Assembly: GCF_900142545.1 (NCBI RefSeq)
Contig: NZ_FRBF01000003.1
Span: 62,001-126,000 of the forward strand
Reading direction: 5' to 3'
Source of the DNA: Fibrobacter sp. UWT2
Lineage (GTDB): Bacteria; Fibrobacterota; Fibrobacteria; Fibrobacterales; Fibrobacteraceae
DNA: 64,000 nt
Under the pieces are notes generated by a model. That model saw only the letters and a program-made list of their open reading frames with translations. It ran no database searches and was not told where the DNA came from. The position numbers and the translations under genes were made by a program. Below are positions 22,588 to 31,360 of this stretch, in pieces (position 1 is the first letter of the stretch; the number at the start of each line of letters is the position of its first letter).

Positions 22588-25500
22588 ATGAGCGATAAGA
22601 CTGTGTTGAAATCTTTTGATATTGAGAAATTTTCTCCGGAACAGGATCAGTATATTGAAGCTTCTGCTGGTACAGGAAAAACTTATACTATCCGAAAAAT
22701 TTCGGCTGAACTGGTCAGGAACAATATCCCCCTTTCTGAAGTCCTTTTTGTTACGTATACGGAAAAGGCGGCGGGCGAAATGCGTGACCGTATCCGTGAA
22801 GAAATGAATGAGTGTGTGGAAAAGGCTTCGCCGGCAGAAAAGCGCCTGTTTGAGCGTGCTTGCCAAGATGTTGACAAAGCCATGATTGGAACGATTCATT
22901 CGTTCTGCCGTAAGACCTTGCATGACTTTGCCTACGAGGCAAACGTCCCGTTTGATATGGAAAACGCCGATGATCAAGCCGCAGAAGCGGTTATCGACAG
23001 GTTGATTCGTGATGAATGGGAAAAAGACATATGCAGCTTGCCGAGAGAGACTGCTTTGCCTAAAGATGTTGAATATATCAAGATTATGTTGAAAAAGGCG
23101 TTGAAAGCGTACTCTCCAGAAAAAGAACCTGTTTTCCCGGCGACAAATGTTCAGGAATGGATAGATCACAATCCGACCGCAAAAAAACATTTTGATGTGT
23201 TGCAACAAAATTCGCGGGCAATATTTTCGGGAAACAAGGGTGGCGAAAAAACAGTTGAATTTCTGATAGGATCAATGCTCAAGAGCAAGGGGAAATTGGT
23301 CAACGGGAACAGTTTCGGCAGTCAGCTTGCATCCGTTAGCGCTGATTCTCCAGAAAAGCAAAAAGAGGTTACTGAAGCGCTGAAATATTTCTATCCCTTA
23401 AAAGTTACCTTGTTGGATTCGGACACTGCGAAACGACTTGGATTCCTGAATCGAAGAATGACGGAACTCTATGAACTTTGGCAGCAGGAAAAGGCTCGTC
23501 AAAAGGCGCAGTCTTTTGACGATATGATCTCGGCGGTGCGTGAGGCGGTTTGCCCGAATGGCAAGGCTCCTGAAACACCGACTTTCCTGTGCAAGAAAAT
23601 TCGCGACGCCTACAAGATTGCCATCATTGATGAATTCCAGGATACTAACGAATTCCAATGGAATATCTTTGAAACGGTGTTCTTGAATAGCGAAAAAAAT
23701 CATCTGATTGTCGTCGGTGACCCTAAGCAGTCCATTTATAGTTTTCAGGGTGCCGATTTGCAGGTCTATCGCAAGGCTACGAAAAGTATCACAAACGGAA
23801 GTAAGCTGGCGACCAATTTCCGTTCGTCAATCTCGATGATTAAGGCGTGTAATTCGATGTTCTCTGTTGGCGACGAATCGGGGTATCCGTTCTTGCCAAA
23901 GGGCGATTTTTCGGATTCTGAATATCCAAAAAATGTTGAAGATCAGCGTCAAAATGCTGTGTTCAATGGAAAGGAAACGAAACCGATTTGGATTTCGCCC
24001 ATTGTTCCCGAAAAGGGCTTTGCTCGCTTTGCTGTCCAGAAGATTATTGAATGTTGCAAGGAAACGGACGACAAAACTGCCTTGCAGGTGTTTGATCGAG
24101 GGAAAACGGAACCGCGAAACGTAAATTTCTCGGATTTTGTCATTCTCGGAAGAACAAGACCGGAAATGAACGAGATCAAGAAATGTCTTACGGCTGTCGG
24201 TATCCCCTTTGTGCTGTATAAGGATACATCGCTTTTCAATTCTCGCGAATGTGCAGAATGGATTTCCGTTTTAAGGGTGCTTGCGGCTCCAAATCTGTCT
24301 GGCTATAGCAGCAAATTGTTGAATAGTGTTTTCGTCTCGGATTTCTTTGGGATGGACTTGCTCAATTTGAGTGACGATCCCCAGAAGAATACGGATGAAA
24401 AAGTGCTCTCGCAAATAGCCTATTGGAGATTGTTGGCTTCAAAGAAACAGTGGACCGAGCTTCAGGAGCAGATTTACGAAGACACCTGTGTAGAACAAAA
24501 GCTGAGTAGTCCGTCAAGATTGCAAGATTTGATGAAACTTCGCCAAATTGGCAACTACATCTTTGGCTACCTGTATGAGAAAAAGGTGACGCTTCAACAA
24601 GCGATCAAGCATTTAGAAACATTGTCTAAGAACAATAAGGAGGCCAGTGACGAAGAAAGGAATCTTGTTGCGAAGGGAACGGATTTTAAGGCCGTGAGAT
24701 TGATGACTATTCATGCTTCGAAGGGCTTGGAATTTCCGGTTGTTATTTCTTGTGCGGGTTTCAAGGACGTGAATACTCACGCCGAGGGGCCGTTTGTTTT
24801 TTCTGCAGAGGAAAAGAACGACGGTGTCTCTCAAAAGTATGTTGGATTCGGCAAGGATGCCAAGAACAGCCGCCAAAGTGAAGAAGTTGTTGAATGGCAT
24901 CGCCTACTTTATGTAGACTATACGCGAGCATCGTCTCTCCTGATTTTGCCGCAATATGACGTGTGGTATGAATGCGCCCAAGAGAAAAATCCAATCACAA
25001 ATAGAAACGTTAACGTTTATGAAACCCGTTATGGCTTGAGAATGCAAAAGCTGAGACTCAATGAGGGGAAACCCATTATTGATGGCGGTTCCTCTTGGAC
25101 TTTCCTAGCTTATGCTCATGACAAACTTTGCGAAGAAAATGAATTCGCCGCGCTTTGCGAATGGGATGGCTCCTGGGATGTAGATGCTCTCAGAAAGGAA
25201 GTGGCTGCTGAACTGGCATTCTTTAACAAGGATGAAAAAAAGGATACCTCTGAGTTGCCGAGTGATGAGATTCTCAAGGCGATTCGTAAAACGCTCAAGG
25301 ACTCAAGCCTTTACCAACATTCGTATTCGTCTATTGACAAGAAATCTTCTGGTATTGATATCCAGTCGGCCGATGGCGATCGACAGAATCGTTCCGGCGA
25401 TGAACCCGACGACGAGTCTGTTTTTGAAGTTGCTGAAGATTCCGATTACCCGCGCGGAAATCTTTATGGCGAAGCCCTTCACCAGGTCTTTGAAGAACTT

Positions 25501-26187
25501 GATTTTGTGCGAATTGGTAGCATGTCTTTGGATGAAGCTCAAAAAGATGCGGAACTTCTTGATCTTATTACGAATAAGTTCTTGTCGCAGGGCCTGCCTA
25601 TTGGCAAACACCCCAATTGGATGACTAGGACTGTTGAAATTATTTGGAATACGATGAATGCATCGCTCCAAGAAATTCACGGAACAGAAAAGACGGGAAA
25701 AGTGTTCAACCTTAAGGAATTGGAATCTTCACAACGTCTTGCTGAAATGGAGTTCCGTCTCAAGGCGGGCGATGACGGGGATGAGGTCCTTAAGACTTTT
25801 ACGAAAGGCTTTATGGACTTGGTCTTTGTTCGTAAGGATGGCGATAAGGAATACTATTCCGTTTTGGACTGGAAATCAAATTTATTGAAGCAATACGATC
25901 CCGAGTCCAGTTTTGAGGCGGTAAAGGAACATTATTCCATTCAGATGGTTTTGTATTCCTACTGTCTCATTAAGTGGCTGTGTTCTATATGGGAAGAACC
26001 TTCGCCAGATAAAGTGTACAAGGAAAATTTTGGTGGCATCTACTATGTGTTTGCGCGTGGTTGCCAGAAAGAAAAGACGAATGGCGTTTATGCGCATACC
26101 TGGCCGTCTTTTAAGCAATTAGAAGACGCATATAAAGAAATTGAAGTTTTGATGCGTTCTCGTCGCAAGGTAGAGGTGAAAAAATGA
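22588..26187 (+). CDS. recB: Exodeoxyribonuclease V subunit beta (RecB)
   Basis: A 1199-residue UvrD-family 3'-5' helicase fused to a nuclease. Visible motifs are the Walker A SAGTGKT (about residues 26-32), TYTEKAAGEMRDRI (motif Ia), DEFQDTNEFQW (motif II, about 348), GDPKQSIYSFQGAD (motif III), VRLMTIHASKGLEFPVV (motif V) and YVDYTRASSLLILP (motif VI). The C-terminal RecB nuclease reads GNLYGEALHQVFEEL, then FMDLVFVRKDG and YSVLDWKSN, giving the H...D...D-x-K site. It unwinds and degrades double-strand ends, including phage DNA, and loads RecA after Chi. The last 4 nt overlap recD. Confidence 0.92.
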   Translation: MSDKTVLKSFDIEKFSPEQDQYIEASAGTGKTYTIRKISAELVRNNIPLSEVLFVTYTEKAAGEMRDRIREEMNECVEKASPAEKRLFERACQDVDKAMIGTIHSFCRKTLHDFAYEANVPFDMENADDQAAEAVIDRLIRDEWEKDICSLPRETALPKDVEYIKIMLKKALKAYSPEKEPVFPATNVQEWIDHNPTAKKHFDVLQQNSRAIFSGNKGGEKTVEFLIGSMLKSKGKLVNGNSFGSQLASVSADSPEKQKEVTEALKYFYPLKVTLLDSDTAKRLGFLNRRMTELYELWQQEKARQKAQSFDDMISAVREAVCPNGKAPETPTFLCKKIRDAYKIAIIDEFQDTNEFQWNIFETVFLNSEKNHLIVVGDPKQSIYSFQGADLQVYRKATKSITNGSKLATNFRSSISMIKACNSMFSVGDESGYPFLPKGDFSDSEYPKNVEDQRQNAVFNGKETKPIWISPIVPEKGFARFAVQKIIECCKETDDKTALQVFDRGKTEPRNVNFSDFVILGRTRPEMNEIKKCLTAVGIPFVLYKDTSLFNSRECAEWISVLRVLAAPNLSGYSSKLLNSVFVSDFFGMDLLNLSDDPQKNTDEKVLSQIAYWRLLASKKQWTELQEQIYEDTCVEQKLSSPSRLQDLMKLRQIGNYIFGYLYEKKVTLQQAIKHLETLSKNNKEASDEERNLVAKGTDFKAVRLMTIHASKGLEFPVVISCAGFKDVNTHAEGPFVFSAEEKNDGVSQKYVGFGKDAKNSRQSEEVVEWHRLLYVDYTRASSLLILPQYDVWYECAQEKNPITNRNVNVYETRYGLRMQKLRLNEGKPIIDGGSSWTFLAYAHDKLCEENEFAALCEWDGSWDVDALRKEVAAELAFFNKDEKKDTSELPSDEILKAIRKTLKDSSLYQHSYSSIDKKSSGIDIQSADGDRQNRSGDEPDDESVFEVAEDSDYPRGNLYGEALHQVFEELDFVRIGSMSLDEAQKDAELLDLITNKFLSQGLPIGKHPNWMTRTVEIIWNTMNASLQEIHGTEKTGKVFNLKELESSQRLAEMEFRLKAGDDGDEVLKTFTKGFMDLVFVRKDGDKEYYSVLDWKSNLLKQYDPESSFEAVKEHYSIQMVLYSYCLIKWLCSIWEEPSPDKVYKENFGGIYYVFARGCQKEKTNGVYAHTWPSFKQLEDAYKEIEVLMRSRRKVEVKK

Positions 26188-28196
26188 CAAGAGAAGAAAT
26201 GCGTAAAAAACTGGATGGCTCAGTACAAGACTTTTTCAATCTGCTGTGCGAAATGCGTGGCACATCTTTGCTGAATGAAAAATTAGTTGAGTTCTTGGCT
26301 GATGTGCGTCAAGATGACAATGGATATTCCACCGCTGCACAGAAGGTCTTGCACATATTCTTCTCGCTGACTAACGATGGCAATACCTGCATCTCCCTGA
26401 ACCCAGAGAGCCTACTTGTCAAGTGGAAAATCAAGTGGGACGGGCTTGTCTTGCTTGCTTCTCAGAATCAGGAATCTGACAAATCGCGCTACTTGTCTGC
26501 AGAAGATTTTAAGCCCGTAATTGATGCTGGCTGTGCCGAATTGCAGGGGAATGTCAAATCACCGCTCGTCATTGAAAATCTCAAAAAGGATGGAAAAACT
26601 GAGCCGTTCCTGTTTACGGAAAAGTACCTGGATGCCAAAAAACTTATTGAGCTATGCTTCCGGAAACAAGATGAAAACGGCAAGAAGAATGAACAATGCG
26701 TATTTAACGGCGATGTTCATTCGGACAATCTTGGAAGTTGCAAGAAGGAAATAGAGTCCCTCATCAAAAAGGAATGTCTTAAAGAAGGGCCAGATAAGTT
26801 TGATTTAAAAGTGGATCAGGACAAGGCAATTGTCAAGGGCGAAAAACAAAATCTAATCATTACGGGTGGACCGGGTACCGGCAAGACTACGGTCGTATTC
26901 TTCTTGCTTTGGAAATTGCTGAAAGAACATCCGGAAATGCTTGGATGGGATATTCATTTTGCTGCTCCGAGTGGCAAAGCCTCTGACCGCCTGCGTGAAA
27001 GTATTGGTGAAAACTTTGACATGCTTACCGAGGATGCCCAGAAGGATCCTGCCGTGGTTCGCCTTAAGAATGTCGATAGCTATTTAACGTTACACCGTCT
27101 TTTGAGCTATAATCCGCAGACAAATAGTTTCCGGTACAGCCAAAAGTCCCCATTTGCCGAAAAGTCCATCTTCGTGATTGACGAAGCGAGCATGATTGAC
27201 CTTTCCCTTTTTGCATCTTTCATGCAGGCGTTGCCGAAAAAAGACTTTAGGCTCTATATCCTTGGTGACAAGGACCAGCTGCCGTCTGTTGACGCGGGTG
27301 CCGTACTAGGTGAAATTCTTGAACTCGATAAGAACAGCGTCGTTGAACTTACCGAATCAAACCGTTTTGACAAAGATTCCAAAATCGGCCGCCTTTCTCG
27401 ATATATTCAGAAAAAGTTGCCTGAAGAAGAGCTTCAGTTCAAGTTGGAATGGCTGCCGTGGGATACGAAAATGCAGCTCTGGAATCCGAAGGAACCCGAT
27501 GAGATAAACTTGCTGCGTTTGGGAGACGGGGAAAAGAAGTTGACTTATGCTGAAGAAGAGTCTGAACTGCAGGGATTGATTGGCGCCTGGGTTAAGAGAT
27601 TTTATAAGGGTTCCGATTCCGATTTGACTGGGTTGGCGAAAAAGATTCGCCCGGAACAGACTCCGGAAAATATTGCCAACTGCGAAGCCTTGTGGAAATT
27701 GGCAGATGCTGCGCGTATTCTTTCGGCAGAACGTCGCGGCTTGCGCGGTGTTGAGAATCTGAACAGAATGGTCATCAAGGCACTTGGAAAAAAGGAAAAT
27801 GAACCATTTGATGGTCAACTCATGATTCTGACAAAGAATCAGTCTTATTTTGACCTATACAATGGCGATTCCGGTGTCGTAGTGAATTGTGATGCGCGGC
27901 CGATGCTCATGATCAAGCGAAAAGGCAATTTCGTTTTCTACCCGATTTCACTTTTGCCGAGTGATTCAATAGAAACCGCATTTGCAATTACCATTCATAA
28001 GTCGCAAGGCTCGGGTTATCCGAATATTATGATGTTCTTGCCGATGAGTGAAGGTCATCCGTTGTTGAATCGTCAGATTCTTTATACGGGTGTAACGCGT
28101 ACTAAGAAACAGAGCCTCTCCATCATCGCCACTCCCAAAACCTTCAAATCTGCCTGCGAGACGGTCATCGAGCGCGACACGGGTATCGAACTATAA
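26184..28196 (+). CDS. recD: Exodeoxyribonuclease V subunit alpha (RecD)
   Basis: A 670-residue SF1B 5'-3' helicase. Walker A is GGPGTGKTT (228-236), followed by VIDEASMIDLSLF (motif II), LGDKDQLPSVDAGAVLGEI (motif III), and FAITIHKSQGSGYPNIMMFLP plus LYTGVTRTKKQ (motifs V-VI) at the C-terminus. It overlaps recB as ATGA, giving coupling. The order recC-recB-recD is an alternative to the enterobacterial order. A strong hairpin follows the stop. Confidence 0.92.
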   Translation: MTREEMRKKLDGSVQDFFNLLCEMRGTSLLNEKLVEFLADVRQDDNGYSTAAQKVLHIFFSLTNDGNTCISLNPESLLVKWKIKWDGLVLLASQNQESDKSRYLSAEDFKPVIDAGCAELQGNVKSPLVIENLKKDGKTEPFLFTEKYLDAKKLIELCFRKQDENGKKNEQCVFNGDVHSDNLGSCKKEIESLIKKECLKEGPDKFDLKVDQDKAIVKGEKQNLIITGGPGTGKTTVVFFLLWKLLKEHPEMLGWDIHFAAPSGKASDRLRESIGENFDMLTEDAQKDPAVVRLKNVDSYLTLHRLLSYNPQTNSFRYSQKSPFAEKSIFVIDEASMIDLSLFASFMQALPKKDFRLYILGDKDQLPSVDAGAVLGEILELDKNSVVELTESNRFDKDSKIGRLSRYIQKKLPEEELQFKLEWLPWDTKMQLWNPKEPDEINLLRLGDGEKKLTYAEEESELQGLIGAWVKRFYKGSDSDLTGLAKKIRPEQTPENIANCEALWKLADAARILSAERRGLRGVENLNRMVIKALGKKENEPFDGQLMILTKNQSYFDLYNGDSGVVVNCDARPMLMIKRKGNFVFYPISLLPSDSIETAFAITIHKSQGSGYPNIMMFLPMSEGHPLLNRQILYTGVTRTKKQSLSIIATPKTFKSACETVIERDTGIEL

Positions 28197-28225
28197 AAAA
28201 CGCGGCAGTGATGCCGCGCTTTTTG
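28195..28225. terminator. Bidirectional terminator between recD and a convergent lipoprotein gene
   Basis: CGCGGCA (28201-28207), loop GTGA, TGCCGCG (28212-28218), with an A-run on the left and CTTTTTG on the right, so it can stop transcription from both sides. Confidence 0.85.
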
Positions 28226-28232
28226 TTTATGT

Positions 28233-29414
28233 TTAGTTCCCGTATCTACAGGCTGCGATGATTTTCGTTCCGTAAATGTCCCATACAGGGTCGGAGTAAT
28301 TGTAGAATGGTTCTGCGCCGTTCGCATCAACGTATTCTTTGTTGAGGGGCGCGATTTTGATTTCGCAGGTGATTTCGCTGTACGTGTCGCTAACGATGGC
28401 CCCGTTCTCAAGGGCGCAATATTCGGTAAAGTTCCTTTTGACGAGGGCGAGTTCTTCGGCCGGCATTCGATTGAAATCATTATCGCTCCATGTCTTTGTG
28501 ACGGTATTGCCGTTCAAGAAAACGGTATAGGAATGGGCTTTCTCGACTTCACCCAAGGAATCACTTATAAAGTTTTGGCAGCGAATGGATTCAGAGATGT
28601 TTGTGTACGTGTAGTACACGATTCCGTTGTCTAGGGGCACGCCGTTATTTCCGCATTCGTACGTGAACTCTGTTTCAACGCACCAATTATCTACTTGGAT
28701 TTCCTTGGAAAGCGGATTGCCGTGTAAGTAACTGGCAAGTTTTTCTTCGTCTTCTGAAAGGAATTTCTGATCATCTTCTTCATCAATTATAACTGAGGGG
28801 TCGCCGTCTGGGGATTCTCCGTCTTCTATAGGCTCTCCACAGATATCTATAATCTGCTGTGCGTATTTTTTCCAATGAGTATCAAAGTATTGCATGCCTC
28901 CCGGAGTAATTTCGGTCTTCATTGGAGCCGGCAATGTGCAAGCGAATTGGTGCCGGCCTTGGAATAACGGGTCTTCTTCTACAACAATGCCTCCGTCAAG
29001 GGTGCAGTCTTGCTTGAATGATTCTGGCGACAGGGTGTCGGGAATGCTGTAGTACTTTGTGACAGCGGTATCGGAAACGGCAACAGAATAGACGAACCAC
29101 GTCTCCTTCGTTTCGCAGAAAATAGATTCGAAATTAGTCTTGTAGACATGCTTCAGCTCGCCGTTTTCTGTCCGGATTCCAAAAGGCGAATCGTGAATAA
29201 TGTCGAACGAGGTGTCCAAGCATTCGGTGCATTCCGGATTTGGTTTCAACGTGTCGTTTTCCAGCCATGTTTGAAAGGTGGAGTCGGCGTTTAGGGCGTT
29301 GAAGGTGCTGGTCTGTTCGTCAGTGCCGGTGACTTTGGAGTCGCTGCAGGCGGTAAACAGCGAGGCCGCAAATAGCATGCCCGCGGCGGCGAGTTTTGTG
29401 GTGAAGTATTTCAT
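28233..29414 (-). CDS. Lipoprotein with two related domains, partner of a TIGR02147 gene
   Basis: A 393-residue lipoprotein: basic start MKYFTTKLAAAG, hydrophobic core and lipobox LFTACSD. The mature part contains two related halves. Each has a Cys-bearing start (SIFCETKETW / SIRCQNFISD), the pattern TAVTKYYSIPDTLSPES-F / NTVTKTWSDNDFNRMP, a Cys near D-TLDGG / EYCALENG and a Cys-x-(L/I) end, which implies an internal duplication stabilised by disulphides. An acidic linker (EEDPSVIIDEEDDQ-like) lies between. It starts 11 nt downstream of the TIGR02147 gene and shares its strand. Function unknown; an envelope role is likely. Confidence 0.75.
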   Translation of the reverse strand: MKYFTTKLAAAGMLFAASLFTACSDSKVTGTDEQTSTFNALNADSTFQTWLENDTLKPNPECTECLDTSFDIIHDSPFGIRTENGELKHVYKTNFESIFCETKETWFVYSVAVSDTAVTKYYSIPDTLSPESFKQDCTLDGGIVVEEDPLFQGRHQFACTLPAPMKTEITPGGMQYFDTHWKKYAQQIIDICGEPIEDGESPDGDPSVIIDEEDDQKFLSEDEEKLASYLHGNPLSKEIQVDNWCVETEFTYECGNNGVPLDNGIVYYTYTNISESIRCQNFISDSLGEVEKAHSYTVFLNGNTVTKTWSDNDFNRMPAEELALVKRNFTEYCALENGAIVSDTYSEITCEIKIAPLNKEYVDANGAEPFYNYSDPVWDIYGTKIIAACRYGN

Positions 29415-29425
29415 GGTTTCTCCTC

Positions 29426-30238
29426 CTATACTTTGTCTGTCAACGGGAAAAGTTGCAGATTCAAACGGTAAACTTGGTTAATGTTTTTACAGCCGTTGGC
29501 GAGGGCGATAACGCGCTTGCGGCATTTGTCGATTTCTTCGGAAATGCGTGCGAACGTCGGAGCGTCGACCCCCATGGTGACGCCCGAAATGTTCTTGTCC
29601 TTCGCCTCTACCTTGTCAATCGCTTCTTTCGCAAGGTCGGTCATTTCGCGGTTCATGGAGCGGAGCGCCAGCGGAATTGCCTCGGTAGACCCGGTAATGG
29701 CCTTGTCCGCTTGACGGTAAGTGTTCTCGCCGGTTTCTTCGAGGAACTTTGCCTTGGTCAAAAGTTCAAGCGAATCGCGTACTTGTTGCGCCGTAAAAAT
29801 GTGCTTGATTTTTTTTGCCATGTCCTTGGGAAGTGCCCCCGGCATGAGTGGCGCTAGTTCGCGGACAATGGAATTGATGGCCGATTCGTAGTAGGCGAAC
29901 GTGTCGGCGTCGATTACGCGGGCCTTCTGTTCTTTGGCAATCCGGGTGAGCTCCGTAAACGCAGCCTTTTTCTTTTCGTCGTTCGTGGCGTTCCCGAATT
30001 CCACCATCTTTTCAAAGTAGGTGAACTCGTAGCCCGAAAGGTCCATGGCGTTTGCGACTCGCGGGAGCCCGACGCGGCTCAGGCTGCTTTTGCCTTCGCA
30101 AACCAGCTTCAGGTACGAGGGCGAGGCGAATCCGGCGCTCTTCGAAAAATCTCGCCAAGTAAAGCCTGACTTTTTGCGTTCTTCGTAAAAGTCCCGCATG
30201 TAAAGCCGGTAATCTTGGTATTCGGTGATAGGTTTCAT
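29426..30238 (-). CDS. TIGR02147/DUF4423 family protein
   Basis: A 270-residue member of the TIGR02147 family, recognisable by the start EYQDYRLYMRDFYEERKK, then FTWRDFSKSAGFASPSYLKLVCEGKSSLS, which is a helix-turn-helix-like N-terminus, and the C-terminal block DKNISGVTMGVDAPTFARISEEIDKCRKRV. The family is strongly expanded in Fibrobacter, where copies usually precede a lipoprotein gene, as here. They are presumed regulators of the linked gene, but no biochemical role is established. Divergent from a second copy at 30497. Confidence 0.85.
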   Translation of the reverse strand: MKPITEYQDYRLYMRDFYEERKKSGFTWRDFSKSAGFASPSYLKLVCEGKSSLSRVGLPRVANAMDLSGYEFTYFEKMVEFGNATNDEKKKAAFTELTRIAKEQKARVIDADTFAYYESAINSIVRELAPLMPGALPKDMAKKIKHIFTAQQVRDSLELLTKAKFLEETGENTYRQADKAITGSTEAIPLALRSMNREMTDLAKEAIDKVEAKDKNISGVTMGVDAPTFARISEEIDKCRKRVIALANGCKNINQVYRLNLQLFPLTDKV

Positions 30239-30496
30239 GTTGATTTCCTCCTGCTTCTAATATAGCTCTAAAAATCCAAAAGTCAATAGATGATGATACA
30301 AAAACGTTGAAATTTGTCTAAAAATACAGAAAAATGTGATGTGATAAAAATATTTTTATGCGAATGAAACAAAATGCGACCTATATGATACAGGGCCTAG
30401 ACGAGGGGTGTTGAGAATTGCTGTTGAAAATTATGCAACGGAACTTTGTAACTCTCAACGGATTGTAAACATTTTCTATCTATATTTGGGTAAATT
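30239..30496. promoter_or_regulatory. Divergent control region between two TIGR02147 genes
   Basis: 258 bp with both gene starts pointing outwards. A TATATT box at 30481-30486 lies 11 nt before the right gene's ATG; no clear -35 is seen. The left gene has CAGGAGGAAAT before its ATG. The region is A+T-rich; no hairpin of note. Confidence 0.45.
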
Positions 30497-31360
30497 ATGG
30501 CTATGCCCGAAGTATTAGACTATTTGGAATACCGCGAGTTCCTGAAGGATTGGTTTGTCGAAACCAAGAAAGGCAGCCCCTTCACCTCGTACCGCTATCT
30601 TGGTCAGAAGACCGGCGTAGACCCGGCCTGGCTTGTGCGCGTATTCCAGAAAGAGGGGCATTTGAACGAAGGCACGCTCCCGGCGTTCATCCGTATTTGC
30701 GGACTCGACGACCGCCGTGCCGAATACTTCAAGACTTTATACCGTTTCAACAAGACCAAAGCCAAGCAGACTCTTTCGGAACTGTACTATCGACTCATGG
30801 AATTGCGTTCCATGGAAACCCGAATCCTGTCGACGCCGGAACTTTCGTATTTCGGCAGTTGGGCTTGTGCCGCTCTCCGCGCCTTGATTGGCATTACCAA
30901 AGATACTAGCGATATCGGCAAGCTCGGCAAGAGCTTGAATCCTGCCATTTCTCAGGACGAAGCACGCTCTGCCCTTGGCATTTTAAAGCAGCTTGGCCTT
31001 GTCGTGCCCGATGGCAACGGCGGTTGGAACATTACCGATCAGATTATTAGTACGGGTGGCGAAGTCAAGAGCCAGGCGGTTCGCGACTTCCACAGGCATA
31101 CGATTGAACTCGCCCAGGAATCCATCGACCGTCATAAACCCGAAGAACGCGATATTTCTTCTGTGGTGTTTACTGCCGACGAATCCGACTTGCCTGAAAT
31201 CCGTCACCGTATCGAAGAATTCCGTAGAGGTCTGTTGCAGTTTGCACGCAAGAGCGAACGCGCCGACCGTGTGTATGCTTTAAATATTGCGATGTTCCCT
31301 TTGTCCGACAAGGTGGACGACCCCGATACCGGAGCCGCTCCGCAAAACAAGGGGGTGTAA
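30497..31360 (+). CDS. TIGR02147/DUF4423 family protein
   Basis: A 287-residue second TIGR02147 member: VLDYLEYREFLKDWFVETKK, then FTSYRYLGQKTGVDPAWLVRVFQKEGHLNEGT at the N-terminus, and ERDISSVVFTADESDLPEIRHRIEEFRRGLLQFA at the C-terminus, with ADRVYALNIAMFPLSDK as in its neighbour. The stop overlaps the start of the next gene (TAATG), so a lipoprotein is coupled to it as in the opposite operon. Presumed regulator; role unproven. Confidence 0.85.
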   Translation: MAMPEVLDYLEYREFLKDWFVETKKGSPFTSYRYLGQKTGVDPAWLVRVFQKEGHLNEGTLPAFIRICGLDDRRAEYFKTLYRFNKTKAKQTLSELYYRLMELRSMETRILSTPELSYFGSWACAALRALIGITKDTSDIGKLGKSLNPAISQDEARSALGILKQLGLVVPDGNGGWNITDQIISTGGEVKSQAVRDFHRHTIELAQESIDRHKPEERDISSVVFTADESDLPEIRHRIEEFRRGLLQFARKSERADRVYALNIAMFPLSDKVDDPDTGAAPQNKGV

